Source: Marixanthomonas sp. SCSIO 43207 (GTDB lineage: Bacteria > Bacteroidota > Bacteroidia > Flavobacteriales > Flavobacteriaceae). From it: a stretch of 64,000 nt of DNA. The position numbers were made by a program, and so were the translations under genes. The notes beneath the pieces were generated by a model. That model was not told where the DNA came from. It saw nothing but the letters and a program-made list of their open reading frames with translations, and did no database searches. The stretch is taken from the NCBI RefSeq assembly GCF_019904255.1, contig NZ_CP063203.1:310001-374000 (forward strand), in the 5' to 3' direction. Numbering within the stretch: position 1 is the stretch's first letter; every line of letters begins with the position of its first letter. Positions 1 to 8,609 of this stretch are shown here, one piece after another.

Positions 1-997
1 TGTCTGTTTCCGGGTCAAAATCTAACTCTCCTGTTTGTTTTTCATCGTTGAGATACCTGAAGTTGAAAAAACCTACAAAGCCTTTTTCAGTGTCTGTATA
101 CTGCCAGCGATTCATCACATTTACTTGATTATACAAAGGCATATCTAGAAAATTGTCATCATTCACATCATGTTCTTTTTGATGGGTATTTCCGTGCAAA
201 TAAACCCCTGTACTCCATTTATCATTAATTTTTGTATTAAAATGCGTATTAAGTTCTAAACGCTCACTACTTGCACCGTATAGGTTTACAAATAATTTAT
301 CATCATTTGTTGGTTTTTGCAACTCTGCGTTTATCTGTCCTGCGATACTTTCATATCCATTTACAACACTTCCAGCACCTTTGGTTATTTGAATACTTTC
401 TACCCATGTTCCAGGCGTGAACGTTAAACCATAGGCTTGAGCTGCTCCCCTAACAGTCGGGATATTTTCCATTGCAATAAGGATGTATGGACTGGTAAGT
501 CCCAACATTTTTATTTGCCGTGTACCTGAAATGGCATCTGCAAAGTTTACATCAATAGATGGGTTGGTTTCAAAACTTTCAGACAGGTTACAACAAGCAG
601 CTTTGAGCAATTCATCACTACTCACGTTAATAACATTCTCTGCTTCTATGTAGGATCTTGAAGTAGCTTTTTTTCTTGCAACCAGCGTTACTTCATCTAA
701 GTTACTTTTAGAACTTAAGGTTGCTTTAATTTGTTTTGAAGGATTTGTAACTTGTATGGTATCTGTTGTATAGCCCACATAACTCACAATTAATTTTTTG
801 TAGGAGTGTTTATAGGAAATAGAAAAATCACCGTCAAAGTCTGTCACCTCCCCCACTTCGGTACCCAACCAATAAACGTTGGCTCCAGGAAGTGGATTAT
901 TTGTTTCTTTTTCATATACCACGCCTTGCACTTTGTCTTGAGAAAATGCGAAACAAGTAATAAGAAAAGTAAAAAAAGTGATTACTAATTTTATCAT
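1..997 (-). CDS. TonB-dependent outer-membrane receptor (N-terminal part, cut by window edge)
   Basis: Only about the first 332 codons lie in the window; the gene runs off the left edge. From the ATG at 997 the product starts with a signal peptide (MIKLVITFFTFLITCFAFSQ). A carboxypeptidase-regulatory-like domain follows (about residues 22-105, with NPLPGANV and a DFDGDFSI-type motif). Then comes a plug domain with RQIKMLGLTSPYIL and the QITKGAGSVVNGYESIAGQIN stretch typical of TonB plugs, and the first barrel strands. It should bind and import a ligand across the outer membrane using TonB energy. The ligand cannot be read from this fragment. The HYC/CC protein gene lies 102 bases upstream on the same strand and is probably co-transcribed; the cysteines of that partner suggest a metal, which is inference. 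Confidence 0.88.
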   Translation of the reverse strand, partial: MIKLVITFFTFLITCFAFSQDKVQGVVYEKETNNPLPGANVYWLGTEVGEVTDFDGDFSISYKHSYKKLIVSYVGYTTDTIQVTNPSKQIKATLSSKSNLDEVTLVARKKATSRSYIEAENVINVSSDELLKAACCNLSESFETNPSIDVNFADAISGTRQIKMLGLTSPYILIAMENIPTVRGAAQAYGLTFTPGTWVESIQITKGAGSVVNGYESIAGQINAELQKPTNDDKLFVNLYGASSERLELNTHFNTKINDKWSTGVYLHGNTHQKEHDVNDDNFLDMPLYNQVNVMNRWQYTDTEKGFVGFFNFRYLNDEKQTGELDFDPETD

Positions 998-1099
998 TTT
1001 TTGATTTTAAAAATTTATAAATAAGCTTAAAATAGATGTTGTTTCACTTAAATCTGTAAAGGAAAACACCTAGTTAAATGGCGGTTATAAATTTTAAAA

Positions 1100-1513
1100 T
1101 CAAATTAAAAACACTTGATTACAGACCTGAATATCTGTTATCAAGATAGGTGAAGTATAATTTTTATGCGGAATTACTTGTGAAGATAAATCCTTAAATA
1201 GATGAAAGTAGGTTCCTGTAAAAGCAACCAAAAACAGTTGCTGTTCATAGTCTAAATCATCAAACTTATAGGTAGCAGCATCTTGTCCTTCAACAATATT
1301 TACCACATCATTACAGCATTCTGGCTGTACAATTTGATCATTTGAAGTATCGGAGCAAGGCTCTTTACTACATTTTTCTACTGAAGAAAACACAGATGAG
1401 TCTATAAGAAAGTCTCCGCAATAATGTTTTTGTACAGCAAAAGAACTGGTAGACAGTAAAATTAATACTGCCAACATTAAAGAAGAAAACTTATGTAAAA
1501 TCTTTATTTTCAC
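1100..1513 (-). CDS. Small exported HYC_CC_PP-type cysteine protein upstream of the TonB receptor
   Basis: A 137-residue protein with an N-terminal signal peptide (hydrophobic LMLAVLILLSTSSFA). It carries the HYCGD motif just after the signal, a Cys pair (PECC) in the middle and a short conserved C-terminal tail ending in FLI, the pattern of the small HYC_CC_PP family found in Bacteroidota. The usual PP of the tail appears here as SP (YTSPILITDIQV). Function is not established; the Cys/His residues and the TonB receptor gene directly downstream suggest a periplasmic or envelope role in metal handling, which is inference. The start used is a GTG at 1513, chosen because it gives a complete signal peptide; a later ATG would truncate it. 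Confidence 0.75.
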   Translation of the reverse strand: MKIKILHKFSSLMLAVLILLSTSSFAVQKHYCGDFLIDSSVFSSVEKCSKEPCSDTSNDQIVQPECCNDVVNIVEGQDAATYKFDDLDYEQQLFLVAFTGTYFHLFKDLSSQVIPHKNYTSPILITDIQVCNQVFLI

Positions 1514-1618
1514 AGCACAAATTTAATAAATTAAAAACAATCTTTATCAAATTAAAAACAGCTTTATATTAAAATAAAAAAACAACCCCTATAACAATGC
1601 TATTATGCTTTTTTAGCG

Positions 1619-1626
1619 TATATTTG
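1619..1626 (+). promoter_or_regulatory. Candidate rpsO promoter -7 element
   Basis: TATATTTG matches the Bacteroidota primary-sigma -7 consensus TAnnTTTG. It lies 56 bases before the rpsO start codon. I see no clear TTG -33 element at the expected distance. Confidence 0.55.
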
Positions 1627-1632
1627 CCGCCT

Positions 1633-1651
1633 GATTACCAGAGTGGTAATC
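1633..1651 (+). promoter_or_regulatory. Perfect hairpin in the rpsO 5' leader
   Basis: GATTACCA-gag-TGGTAATC forms an uninterrupted 8-bp stem with a 3-base loop, starting at about the predicted transcription start. It lies 31 bases before the rpsO ATG and has no T-run, so it is not a terminator. S15 is known to regulate its own mRNA through leader structures in several bacteria, so this is a candidate site for that; the link is inference. Confidence 0.5.
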
Positions 1652-1682
1652 TGTACATAAAAATCATTTTAATAATATTGGC

Positions 1683-1952
1683 ATGTATTTAACCAAAGAA
1701 GAAAAAGAAAAATTATTTAAAAAACACGGTAAGTCTGAAAAAGACACGGGTTCTACAGAAGGTCAGATTGCACTTTTCACTAAGCGTATTGACCACCTTT
1801 CAAAACATTTAAAAAACAACCAAAAAGACTTCAATACAGAGCGCTCTTTGGTAAAAATGGTAGGTAAGCGTAGATCACTTCTTGATTATCTTATGAAAAA
1901 AGATATCATGAGATATCGTGCAATAGTTAAAGAATTAGGATTACGTAAATAA
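1683..1952 (+). CDS. rpsO: 30S ribosomal protein S15
   Basis: An 89-residue protein, the usual S15 length. It shows the family hallmarks: GSTEGQIALFTKRIDHLSKH in the first half, HLKNNQKDFNTERSL in the middle and the KRRSLLDYLMKKD motif before the C-terminus. S15 binds the central domain of 16S rRNA early in 30S assembly. The gene has its own terminator and is followed by pnp, the rpsO-pnp order seen in many bacteria. The start ATG at 1683 gives the canonical MYLTKEEKE N-terminus. Confidence 0.98.
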   Translation: MYLTKEEKEKLFKKHGKSEKDTGSTEGQIALFTKRIDHLSKHLKNNQKDFNTERSLVKMVGKRRSLLDYLMKKDIMRYRAIVKELGLRK

Positions 1953-1957
1953 TTTTT

Positions 1958-1982
1958 AAGGGGCTTTTTTAGCCCCTTTTTA
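1958..1982 (+). terminator. rpsO intrinsic terminator
   Basis: AAGGGGCT / AGCCCCTT stem (1958-1965 with 1971-1978) closed by a TTTTT loop and followed by a short T-run, 6 bases after the rpsO stop codon. Confidence 0.85.
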
Positions 1983-2139
1983 AGTTTCAGACGTTAAATT
2001 TTGAAACTTTTTCTACTGAAAAGTAGAACATATAGAAAAAGCTACACTTTAGTTTTTCATTGGTCACCACAACAACACAACCTTTGCTCGATAACCGAGC
2101 AACGACCAATTTTAACTGCACACTTTCTGGTGTGCAAGA
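1982..2139 (+). promoter_or_regulatory. Highly structured pnp leader region with four stem-loops
   Basis: Between the rpsO terminator and pnp four inverted repeats occur in succession. A: AAGTTTCA/TGAAACTT (1982-1989, 2002-2009). B: TTCTACT-GAAA-AGTAGAA (2011-2028), a 7-bp stem with a GNRA tetraloop. C: an outer ATTGGTC/GACCAAT pairing (2059-2065, 2104-2110) enclosing TTGCTCG-ataac-CGAGCAA (2084-2102). D: TGCACAC/GTGTGCA (2117-2136), ending 3 bases before the pnp ATG at 2140. None but the first lies beside a T-tract. In E. coli PNPase autoregulates through a leader stem-loop cut by RNase III; these repeats suggest a comparable post-transcriptional control here, which is inference. I could not place the pnp promoter with confidence. 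Confidence 0.6.
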
Positions 2140-4368
2140 ATGAAAAACAAAAATATGATACCTAAAGTATTTAAAGAGGTTATAGACCTTGGCGACGGTA
2201 GAGAAATTTCTATCGAGACCGGAAAATTAGCAAAACAGGCACACGGTTCTGTTGTTGTAAAATCTGGTAATTGTATGTTATTATGTACTGTAGTTTCAAA
2301 CTACAAACAAAGTGATGTAGACTTTTTACCATTAACAGTAGATTATCGTGAAAAGTTTGCCGCTGCAGGTCGCTATCCAGGTGGTTTCTTTAAAAGAGAA
2401 GCAAGACCTAGTGATGGTGAAGTTTTAACAATGCGTCTAGTAGATCGCGTACTACGCCCACTATTCCCAAAAGATTATCACGCCGAAACACAAGTGATGA
2501 TTCAATTAATGTCTCACGACGATGATGTAATGCCAGATGCAATGGCAGGTTTAGCCGCTTCAGCAGCTATTCAACTTTCAGATTTCCCTTTTGAATGTGC
2601 CATTTCAGAAGCTCGTGTAGGTCGTGTAAACGGAGAGTTTATCATTAACCCAACTAGGTCACAACTTGAAGAGTCTGATATTGATATGATGATTGGCGCA
2701 TCTGCAGATTCTGTGATGATGGTTGAAGGTGAAATGAAAGAAATTAGTGAAGAAGAAATGGTTGAGGCCATTAAATTTGCTCACGAACACATAAAAAAAC
2801 AATGCGAAGCACAGCTTAAACTTGCTGAAGCATTTGGAAAAAAAGAAACTCGTGAGTATGAGCCTGAACGTGAAGATGCAGACTTAGAAAAGAAAATCAA
2901 AGATATGGCGTATGATAAAGTATACGCTATTGCAAAAGGAGGTTCAGCAAAACAAGAGCGTGGAGCAGCCTTCGCCGAAATTAAAGAAGAAATTATAGCT
3001 TCTTTTACTGAAGAAGAACTTGAAGATTTTGGTGATTTGGTTTCAAAATACTATAGCAAAGCCGAAAAAGCCGCAGTAAGAGACCTAACACTTAACGAAG
3101 GTTTACGTCTTGATGGAAGAAAAACAGACGAGATAAGACCTATATGGTGTGAAGTAGACTACTTACCTTCTACACACGGTTCTGCAGTATTTACAAGAGG
3201 AGAAACGCAAGCCTTGGCAACAGTAACACTTGGTACTTCAAGAGAAGCAAACCAAATAGATATGCCTAGCTTTGAGGGTGAAGAGACATTCTATTTACAC
3301 TACAACTTCCCCCCTTTCTCTACCGGAGAAGCTCGCCCAATTAGAGGTACCTCTCGCAGAGAAATAGGTCACGGTAACTTAGCACAACGTGCTTTAAAAG
3401 GAATGATTCCTGAAGATTGTCCTTATACCGTTCGTGTTGTTTCAGAAATATTAGAATCTAACGGTTCTTCATCTATGGCAACCGTTTGTAGTGGTACAAT
3501 GGCATTAATGGATGCCGGTGTAAAACTTAAAAAACCAGTTTCAGGTATTGCAATGGGATTAATTAGTGATGCCGAATCAGGAAATTTTGCCGTATTAAGT
3601 GATATCCTAGGTGATGAAGATCACTTAGGCGATATGGATTTTAAAGTTACAGGTACTGCAGATGGTATTACTGCTTGTCAAATGGATATAAAAGTTAAAG
3701 GACTTTCATATGAAATTTTGGTAAAAGCTTTAAAACAAGCTGCAGACGGAAGGTTGCATATTCTTGAGAAATTAACTGACACTATTTCTGCACCCAATGC
3801 AGATGTAAAATCACACGCCCCAAAAATGGTTACTGTGAGAATTGACAATGAATACATTGGTGCATTGATTGGCCCAGGAGGAAAAGTAATTCAAGAACTT
3901 CAAAAAGAGACAGGAACTACCATTGTAATTAATGAAGACCCTGAAACTGAAGAAGGAGTTGTTGAAATCCTTGGTACAGATCAAAATGGAATTGACGCTG
4001 TATTGGCAAAAATAGACGCACTTACTTTTAAACCTGAAGTAGGAAGTGTATATGAAGTAAAAGTGATAAAAATTCTTGATTTTGGAGCCGTTGTAGAATA
4101 TGTTGAAGCTCCTGGAAATGAAGTTTTATTACACATTTCTGAACTGGCTTGGGAACGTACAGACAATGTTACCGATGTTGTAAACATGGGTGATGTGATT
4201 GATGTAAAATATTTCGGGTTTGATTCTAGAACTAAAAAAGAAAAAGTATCTAGAAAAGCTTTGCTTCAAAAACCTGAAGGTTATAAAGACAGAAAAGGTG
4301 GCGGAAATCGAGACAATCAAAATAAAGGTCGAGATAATCGCAATCGTGACAATAAAAGAAGAGACTAA
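2140..4368 (+). CDS. pnp: Polyribonucleotide nucleotidyltransferase (PNPase)
   Basis: A 742-residue phosphorolytic 3'-5' exoribonuclease. Two RNase PH-like domains are visible: the first contains [21 protein letters not shown] and KREARPSD, the second [15 protein letters not shown] and the catalytic-region [20 protein letters not shown] domain ([20 protein letters not shown], about residues 570-620) and an S1 domain (about 630-700) follow. It ends in a Gly/Arg/Asn/Asp-rich tail that may bind RNA. It acts in mRNA turnover. The ATG at 2140 gives [11 protein letters not shown]; the second ATG at 2155 ([13 protein letters not shown]) matches where this family usually begins and may be the true start. 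Confidence 0.97.
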   Translation: MKNKNMIPKVFKEVIDLGDGREISIETGKLAKQAHGSVVVKSGNCMLLCTVVSNYKQSDVDFLPLTVDYREKFAAAGRYPGGFFKREARPSDGEVLTMRLVDRVLRPLFPKDYHAETQVMIQLMSHDDDVMPDAMAGLAASAAIQLSDFPFECAISEARVGRVNGEFIINPTRSQLEESDIDMMIGASADSVMMVEGEMKEISEEEMVEAIKFAHEHIKKQCEAQLKLAEAFGKKETREYEPEREDADLEKKIKDMAYDKVYAIAKGGSAKQERGAAFAEIKEEIIASFTEEELEDFGDLVSKYYSKAEKAAVRDLTLNEGLRLDGRKTDEIRPIWCEVDYLPSTHGSAVFTRGETQALATVTLGTSREANQIDMPSFEGEETFYLHYNFPPFSTGEARPIRGTSRREIGHGNLAQRALKGMIPEDCPYTVRVVSEILESNGSSSMATVCSGTMALMDAGVKLKKPVSGIAMGLISDAESGNFAVLSDILGDEDHLGDMDFKVTGTADGITACQMDIKVKGLSYEILVKALKQAADGRLHILEKLTDTISAPNADVKSHAPKMVTVRIDNEYIGALIGPGGKVIQELQKETGTTIVINEDPETEEGVVEILGTDQNGIDAVLAKIDALTFKPEVGSVYEVKVIKILDFGAVVEYVEAPGNEVLLHISELAWERTDNVTDVVNMGDVIDVKYFGFDSRTKKEKVSRKALLQKPEGYKDRKGGGNRDNQNKGRDNRNRDNKRRD

Positions 4369-4389
4369 CAAGTTCTTTTTTAATAAATT

Positions 4390-4420
4390 AAAAACGCCTT
4401 CAATTGAAGGCGTTTTTTTT
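4390..4420 (+). terminator. pnp intrinsic terminator
   Basis: A 28-base perfect palindrome (arms AAAAACGCCTTCAA and TTGAAGGCGTTTTT) continuing into a run of eight T, 21 bases after the pnp stop. Symmetry means it could also stop transcription from the right. Confidence 0.9.
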
Positions 4421-4546
4421 CTGCCATATTAGCAGAAATCCCTTTTTGTCATATAAATACTGTCATTTCTGCATTTACTGTTTTTTCTTAAAAAAATTAA
4501 CAATTATTTAAACAAAATCGCTTAAGCCTTGTTTTTATTAGGTTTA

Positions 4547-4579
4547 TCGGAATATAAACTCAAATTATTCCGAATAATT
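4547..4579 (+). promoter_or_regulatory. Overlapping inverted repeats upstream of proC
   Basis: TCGGAATA (4547-4554) pairs with TATTCCGA (4566-4573). The right arm is also the centre of a second palindrome, AATTATT-ccg-AATAATT (4563-4579). The two structures exclude each other in RNA; in DNA they could be one composite operator. It lies 62 bases before proC. Function unknown. Confidence 0.35.
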
Positions 4580-4640
4580 GAAATCTTTCCTATTCTCGTA
4601 TGATACTTGCGGCTATTAGTGCAAACAATTAAATAAAATT

Positions 4641-5441
4641 ATGAAAGTATTAATGATAGGCGCAGGAAATATGGGATTAACCTACGCCGAGGGTATGGCC
4701 CAATCGCCCTATTTAAATAGAAGAAACTTAATGATATTTGACGTTTCGCCAGAAAAAACTGAAGCGTTAAGTGCCATTCCGCATTTTGATGCCTATGAAA
4801 AATTAGAGGACTGTTTACCAAAAGCAGATGTAGTTTTTGTAGCCGTTAAACCTTATCATAGTGATGAATTATTTGCTACTATGAAAGAACAAGTTAATGA
4901 TCAACAAGTTTTTGTTTCATTAATGGCGGGTGTCACAATTGAAAACATTCAAAAAGGGTTGGGCGTTAAGAAAGTTATTAGAACTATGCCTAACCTTCCA
5001 GCCAAAGTGGGTAAAGGAGTAACTTCTTTTACAGAATCTAAAGAAGTAAGCCGTATTGAGTTAATTATGGTACGCAACCTACTAGACACAACCGGTGAAG
5101 CAATACACGTTGAAAATGAAAATTTTGTAAATGCTTCAACAGGTATTTCTGGAAGCGGCCCAGCATATGTATTTTATTTTATGCAATCTATGCTAGAAGC
5201 AGCTTTAAAGATGGGTTTTTCAGAAAACGACTCAAAGGTATTGGTATCACAAACGTTTGAAGGAGCCGTTGCATTATTTAACGACTCAGACCTATCACCT
5301 ACCAGTTGGATGGATAGAGTAGCTTCAAAGGGTGGTACAACGCGTGCTGCGCTAGATAGCATGGAGGATAATAACATTAAAGAATTAATTAAAGAAGCTG
5401 CATACGCAGCATTTAACCGAGCAACAGAGCTTGGAAAGTAA
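4641..5441 (+). CDS. proC: Pyrroline-5-carboxylate reductase
   Basis: A 266-residue enzyme for the last step of proline synthesis, reducing pyrroline-5-carboxylate with NAD(P)H. The N-terminal Rossmann motif is IGAGNMGLTYAEG. The middle has VFVAVKP and VIRTMPNLPAKVGKG, and the C-terminal dimer domain has STGISGSGPAYVFYF and the signature SKGGTTRAAL. The length is normal. It heads a three-gene operon with proB (20 bases downstream) and proA, so the whole route from glutamate to proline is encoded together. The gene order proC-proB-proA is unusual compared with proBA of E. coli. Confidence 0.97.
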   Translation: MKVLMIGAGNMGLTYAEGMAQSPYLNRRNLMIFDVSPEKTEALSAIPHFDAYEKLEDCLPKADVVFVAVKPYHSDELFATMKEQVNDQQVFVSLMAGVTIENIQKGLGVKKVIRTMPNLPAKVGKGVTSFTESKEVSRIELIMVRNLLDTTGEAIHVENENFVNASTGISGSGPAYVFYFMQSMLEAALKMGFSENDSKVLVSQTFEGAVALFNDSDLSPTSWMDRVASKGGTTRAALDSMEDNNIKELIKEAAYAAFNRATELGK

Positions 5442-5461
5442 ACTAAATTAAAACTAAAGAG

Positions 5462-6232
5462 ATGAGTAAAAAACGAGTGGTTATAAAAGTAGGAACCAAC
5501 GTTATGACTAATAAAGACAATCGCATTGTAGGACCTATTCTTAATGAATTGGTACGACAAATTGCCGAATTGCATGAAAATAATATCGAGCCTGTTTTGG
5601 TTTCTTCAGGATCAGCAATTGCCGGGAAAGAAGTTTTGGGTGATTGCTCATTTGAGGATCCTTCAACAAGAAGACAAATATTTTCTGCAGTGGGGCAACC
5701 GCGTATGATGCGACACTATTACAGCCTTTTTCACGATTACGGAATGCGTTGTGCCCAAGTTTTGGCTACCAAGCGTGACTTTGCACCAGGTAAACATCGT
5801 GAGAATATGATAAACTGTTATGAAGGTTTAATGAAAGAAGGTGTAGTACCTATTGCAAATGAAGATGACGCCGTTTCGCTAAAAATGTCCATGTTTAGTG
5901 ACAATGATGAGTTGGCAAGTCTTGTTGCAGAATTAATCCAAGCAGACGCTTTAATTTTATTGACAGATACCGATGGTTTGTATACAGGTCATCCGGACGA
6001 TGATGATTCAGAAAAACTAAATGAAGTTCGTCATAATGAGAATGTTGAAAAATATGTTCAAAAAAACACAAAAGCTGAAGGCGAAGGACGTGGCGGTATG
6101 AAATCTAAACTTAAAATAGCAAAAGAAACTGCACGTAAAGAAATTCCAACTTTTATTGCCAATGGTAAACGTAAAAATGTAATTGTTGACCTCTTAGAAG
6201 GTAAAGATGTAGGAACTCGTTTCTACGCATAA
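5462..6232 (+). CDS. proB: Glutamate 5-kinase, short form without PUA domain
   Basis: A 256-residue amino-acid-kinase-fold protein that phosphorylates the gamma-carboxyl of glutamate, the committed and usually proline-inhibited step. Visible motifs are VIKVGTNVMT at the N-terminus, PVLVSSGSAIAGKE, PIANEDDAVS, LILLTDTDGLY and EGRGGMKSKLKIA near the C-terminus. E. coli ProB is about 367 residues because of a C-terminal PUA domain; that domain is absent here. It sits between proC and proA with short gaps (20 and 35 bases), so co-expression is very likely. Confidence 0.95.
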   Translation: MSKKRVVIKVGTNVMTNKDNRIVGPILNELVRQIAELHENNIEPVLVSSGSAIAGKEVLGDCSFEDPSTRRQIFSAVGQPRMMRHYYSLFHDYGMRCAQVLATKRDFAPGKHRENMINCYEGLMKEGVVPIANEDDAVSLKMSMFSDNDELASLVAELIQADALILLTDTDGLYTGHPDDDDSEKLNEVRHNENVEKYVQKNTKAEGEGRGGMKSKLKIAKETARKEIPTFIANGKRKNVIVDLLEGKDVGTRFYA

Positions 6233-6267
6233 CAAAAACTAATTTATAAAAACTGAAAGAAAGAAAT

Positions 6268-7467
6268 ATGCAATTGATAGACACAAAAATTAAGAATAAC
6301 GTTTTAGACAGTATGATTTCTATACTTGACAAACGTAGAGAAGATATTTTAGAAGCAAATAAAAAAGACCTTGACGCTTTTAGCAGAGATGATCAAGCGC
6401 TTTATGACCGCCTAGTGGTTAATGATGCTAAGGTTGACGGTATGATTAAAGCCATTTCTGAAGTAAAAGAACAAGATGATCCAGTAAATCGTGAAATATC
6501 TAGTATTACATTAGACAGCGGACTAGAAATAAATAACAAAACTGCTCCTTTTGGAACAATTATGATTATTTATGAATCACGCCCAGATGTAACTATAGAA
6601 GCTGCTGTACTTGCTTTTAAAGCCAATAACAAAATATTGCTAAAAGGCGGTAAAGAAGCTTACAATAGTAATAAGATACTAGTTGAGTGCTGGCACCAAG
6701 CATTGAAAGAAAATGATTTGAAAAAAGATTGGATTAAAATGCTTGAACTCAATAGAGAACAAACCCAAGAGTTTTTAAGAAATCCAGACGAGCCACTAGA
6801 CTTAATTGTACCTAGAGGTGGAGAGCGGTTAATTCAGTTTGTAAAAGAGCACGCAAAATGTGCTGTATTAATAAGCGGTAGAGGAAATAATTTCTTATAC
6901 GTTCATAAGGATGCAGACTGGAAAAAAACACTTGAAGTTATTATTAACGCAAAAACTGATAAGATTTCAGGTTGTAACGCACTTGACAAAGTATTGGTAG
7001 ATAAAAATATTGCCAATTATGAAGACAAACTTAAAGAACTGAAACAAGTACTTAATGCTTCAAAAGTTGACGTGATAGTTGATGATGAAGTAAAAAAAGT
7101 ATTAACAGATTCTGAAATCATTCTTGATAAAAAAGTATGGTTTGAAGAGTTTTTAGCATTAAAAATTGCTATTGGTGCTGTAAATGATTTAGACGAAGCA
7201 ATCGAGATGATTAATCAATATAGTGGTGGTCACTCAAGCGCCATACTAACCGAAGATAAAAAAGCGGCTCAAAAGTTTATGGAACATATTGATAGCGCTG
7301 CTGTATATCACAACGCTTCAACCCGATTTACAGATGGTGGACAAATGGGCGTAGGTGCAGAGCTGGCAATTAGTACAGATAAGTTACATCACCGTGGACC
7401 ATTAGGTTTAAAGCAGTTAGTTACCAATAAATATTATGTATTTGGTGATGGTCATGTGAGAGTATAA
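6268..7467 (+). CDS. proA: Glutamate-5-semialdehyde dehydrogenase (gamma-glutamyl phosphate reductase)
   Basis: A 399-residue member of the aldehyde dehydrogenase superfamily that reduces gamma-glutamyl phosphate to glutamate semialdehyde with NADPH. The catalytic cysteine is Cys236 in the motif KISGCNALD, with the nucleotide-binding segments FGTIMIIYESRPDVT (about 95-109) and LIVPRGGERLI (about 179-189). The C-terminal oligomerisation part has FTDGGQMGVGAELAIS and HHRGPLGL. Length and motifs are normal. It is the last gene of the proline operon and is followed by a strong terminator. Confidence 0.97.
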   Translation: MQLIDTKIKNNVLDSMISILDKRREDILEANKKDLDAFSRDDQALYDRLVVNDAKVDGMIKAISEVKEQDDPVNREISSITLDSGLEINNKTAPFGTIMIIYESRPDVTIEAAVLAFKANNKILLKGGKEAYNSNKILVECWHQALKENDLKKDWIKMLELNREQTQEFLRNPDEPLDLIVPRGGERLIQFVKEHAKCAVLISGRGNNFLYVHKDADWKKTLEVIINAKTDKISGCNALDKVLVDKNIANYEDKLKELKQVLNASKVDVIVDDEVKKVLTDSEIILDKKVWFEEFLALKIAIGAVNDLDEAIEMINQYSGGHSSAILTEDKKAAQKFMEHIDSAAVYHNASTRFTDGGQMGVGAELAISTDKLHHRGPLGLKQLVTNKYYVFGDGHVRV

Positions 7468-7488
7468 TGACAATTGAATACCCAAACT

Positions 7489-7518
7489 AAAGCCTCCATT
7501 TTTTGGAGGCTTTTTTAT
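7489..7518 (+). terminator. Proline operon terminator
   Basis: AAAGCCTCC (7489-7497) and GGAGGCTTT (7505-7513) separated by ATTTTTT, running into a T-rich tract, 21 bases after the proA stop. Confidence 0.88.
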
Positions 7519-7610
7519 TTTTTTTTAACTTTTCTGTAACATTTAAAACAGTCTTTACGTATAACTATATAGCAGGCAATAATCACTGCCTTAATCTATT
7601 TTAACACTAC

Positions 7611-8474
7611 ATGAGACAGTTAAAAATCACAAAACAGGTAACCAATAGAGAAACCGCCTCTTTGGATAAATACCTTCAGGAAATTGGAAAAGTTGACCTG
7701 ATTACTGCGGAACAAGAAGTTGAATTGGCTCAACGCATAAAAGCTGGGGATCATTTAGCTTTAGAAAAACTTACAAAAGCCAATTTGCGCTTTGTAGTTT
7801 CAGTAGCAAAACAATATCAAAATCAAGGCTTAACCCTACCAGACCTTATTAATGAAGGTAATCTAGGGCTTATTAAAGCTGCCAAACGATTTGATGAAAC
7901 ACGTGGTTTTAAGTTTATTTCTTATGCCGTTTGGTGGATTAGACAATCAATTTTACAAGCTTTAGCCGAACAATCTCGAATAGTTAGGTTACCTTTGAAC
8001 AAAATTGGTAGTATTAATAAAATTAATAAGACCTTTGCATTTTTAGAACAAGCCAACGAACGTCCACCTTCTGCTGAAGAAATAGCAAAAGAACTGGATA
8101 TGACAATTACAGATGTAAAAGAGTCATTAAAAAATAGCGGTCGTCACGTATCAATGGACGCACCTTTAATTGATGGCGAAGATTCTAATTTGTATGACGT
8201 ATTGCGAAGTGGAGAATCACCAAACCCAGATCGTTCCCTATTACACGAGTCTTTAAAGACTGAAATAGAACGATCTTTAGAAACGCTCACACCTCGTGAA
8301 GCAGATGTTATTAGATTGTATTTTGGTCTTGGCGATCAACAACCTATGACACTTGAAGAAATAGGCGAAACCTTTGATCTTACAAGAGAACGTGTTCGTC
8401 AAATAAAAGAAAAAGCAATAAGAAGGTTGAAACACACCTCAAGAAGTAAAATATTGAAAACCTATTTGGGTTAA
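7611..8474 (+). CDS. rpoD: Primary RNA polymerase sigma factor (Bacteroidota RpoD/SigA type)
   Basis: A 287-residue sigma-70 protein. Region 1.2 ([16 protein letters not shown]), region 2 ([51 protein letters not shown]), region 3 and region 4 ([35 protein letters not shown]) are all present. The long region 1.1 and non-conserved insert of E. coli RpoD are missing, as expected for this phylum. This sigma directs transcription from TAnnTTTG-type promoters, several of which occur in this window. It is monocistronic, bounded by terminators on both sides. Confidence 0.97.
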   Translation: MRQLKITKQVTNRETASLDKYLQEIGKVDLITAEQEVELAQRIKAGDHLALEKLTKANLRFVVSVAKQYQNQGLTLPDLINEGNLGLIKAAKRFDETRGFKFISYAVWWIRQSILQALAEQSRIVRLPLNKIGSINKINKTFAFLEQANERPPSAEEIAKELDMTITDVKESLKNSGRHVSMDAPLIDGEDSNLYDVLRSGESPNPDRSLLHESLKTEIERSLETLTPREADVIRLYFGLGDQQPMTLEEIGETFDLTRERVRQIKEKAIRRLKHTSRSKILKTYLG

Positions 8475-8492
8475 TTCTCAAATAACAGCAAC

Positions 8493-8522
8493 AACAGTTA
8501 GTAAAATAACTGTTCGTTTTTT
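8493..8522 (+). terminator. First rpoD terminator
   Basis: AACAGTTA (8493-8500) pairs with TAACTGTT (8507-8514) across a GTAAAA loop, followed by CGTTTTTT. A second, stronger terminator lies 13 bases further on. Confidence 0.65.
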
Positions 8523-8534
8523 GATTGATGAATG

Positions 8535-8564
8535 ACCTCCGGCTGATTACCGGAGGTTTTTTTG
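8535..8564 (+). terminator. Second rpoD terminator
   Basis: ACCTCCGG (8535-8542) and CCGGAGGT (8550-8557) with a 7-base loop and a run of T's. Confidence 0.9.
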
Positions 8565-8575
8565 TAAGATTATCG

Positions 8576-8583
8576 TATTTTTG
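8576..8583 (+). promoter_or_regulatory. Candidate promoter -7 element for the BLUF-rpe pair
   Basis: TATTTTTG fits TAnnTTTG exactly, 26 bases before the BLUF start codon and just after the rpoD terminator. No convincing TTG is found at the usual upstream distance. Confidence 0.5.
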
Positions 8584-8609
8584 AAAAGAACAACCTTTAA
8601 ACAATAACC

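Noticed and set aside
806-988. 60-residue plus-strand frame opposite the TonB receptor start
   Set aside because: It is antisense to clear coding sequence of the receptor and shows no family features.
1511-1525. Leaderless transcript for the HYC/CC gene from a TAAATTTG box at 1518-1525
   Set aside because: The region is very AT-rich, no -33 element is found and the box would place the start on the GTG codon; chance is likely.
4600-4632. 10-codon frame MILAAISANN before proC as a leader peptide
   Set aside because: It contains no proline codons and no terminator follows it, so attenuation is not supported.
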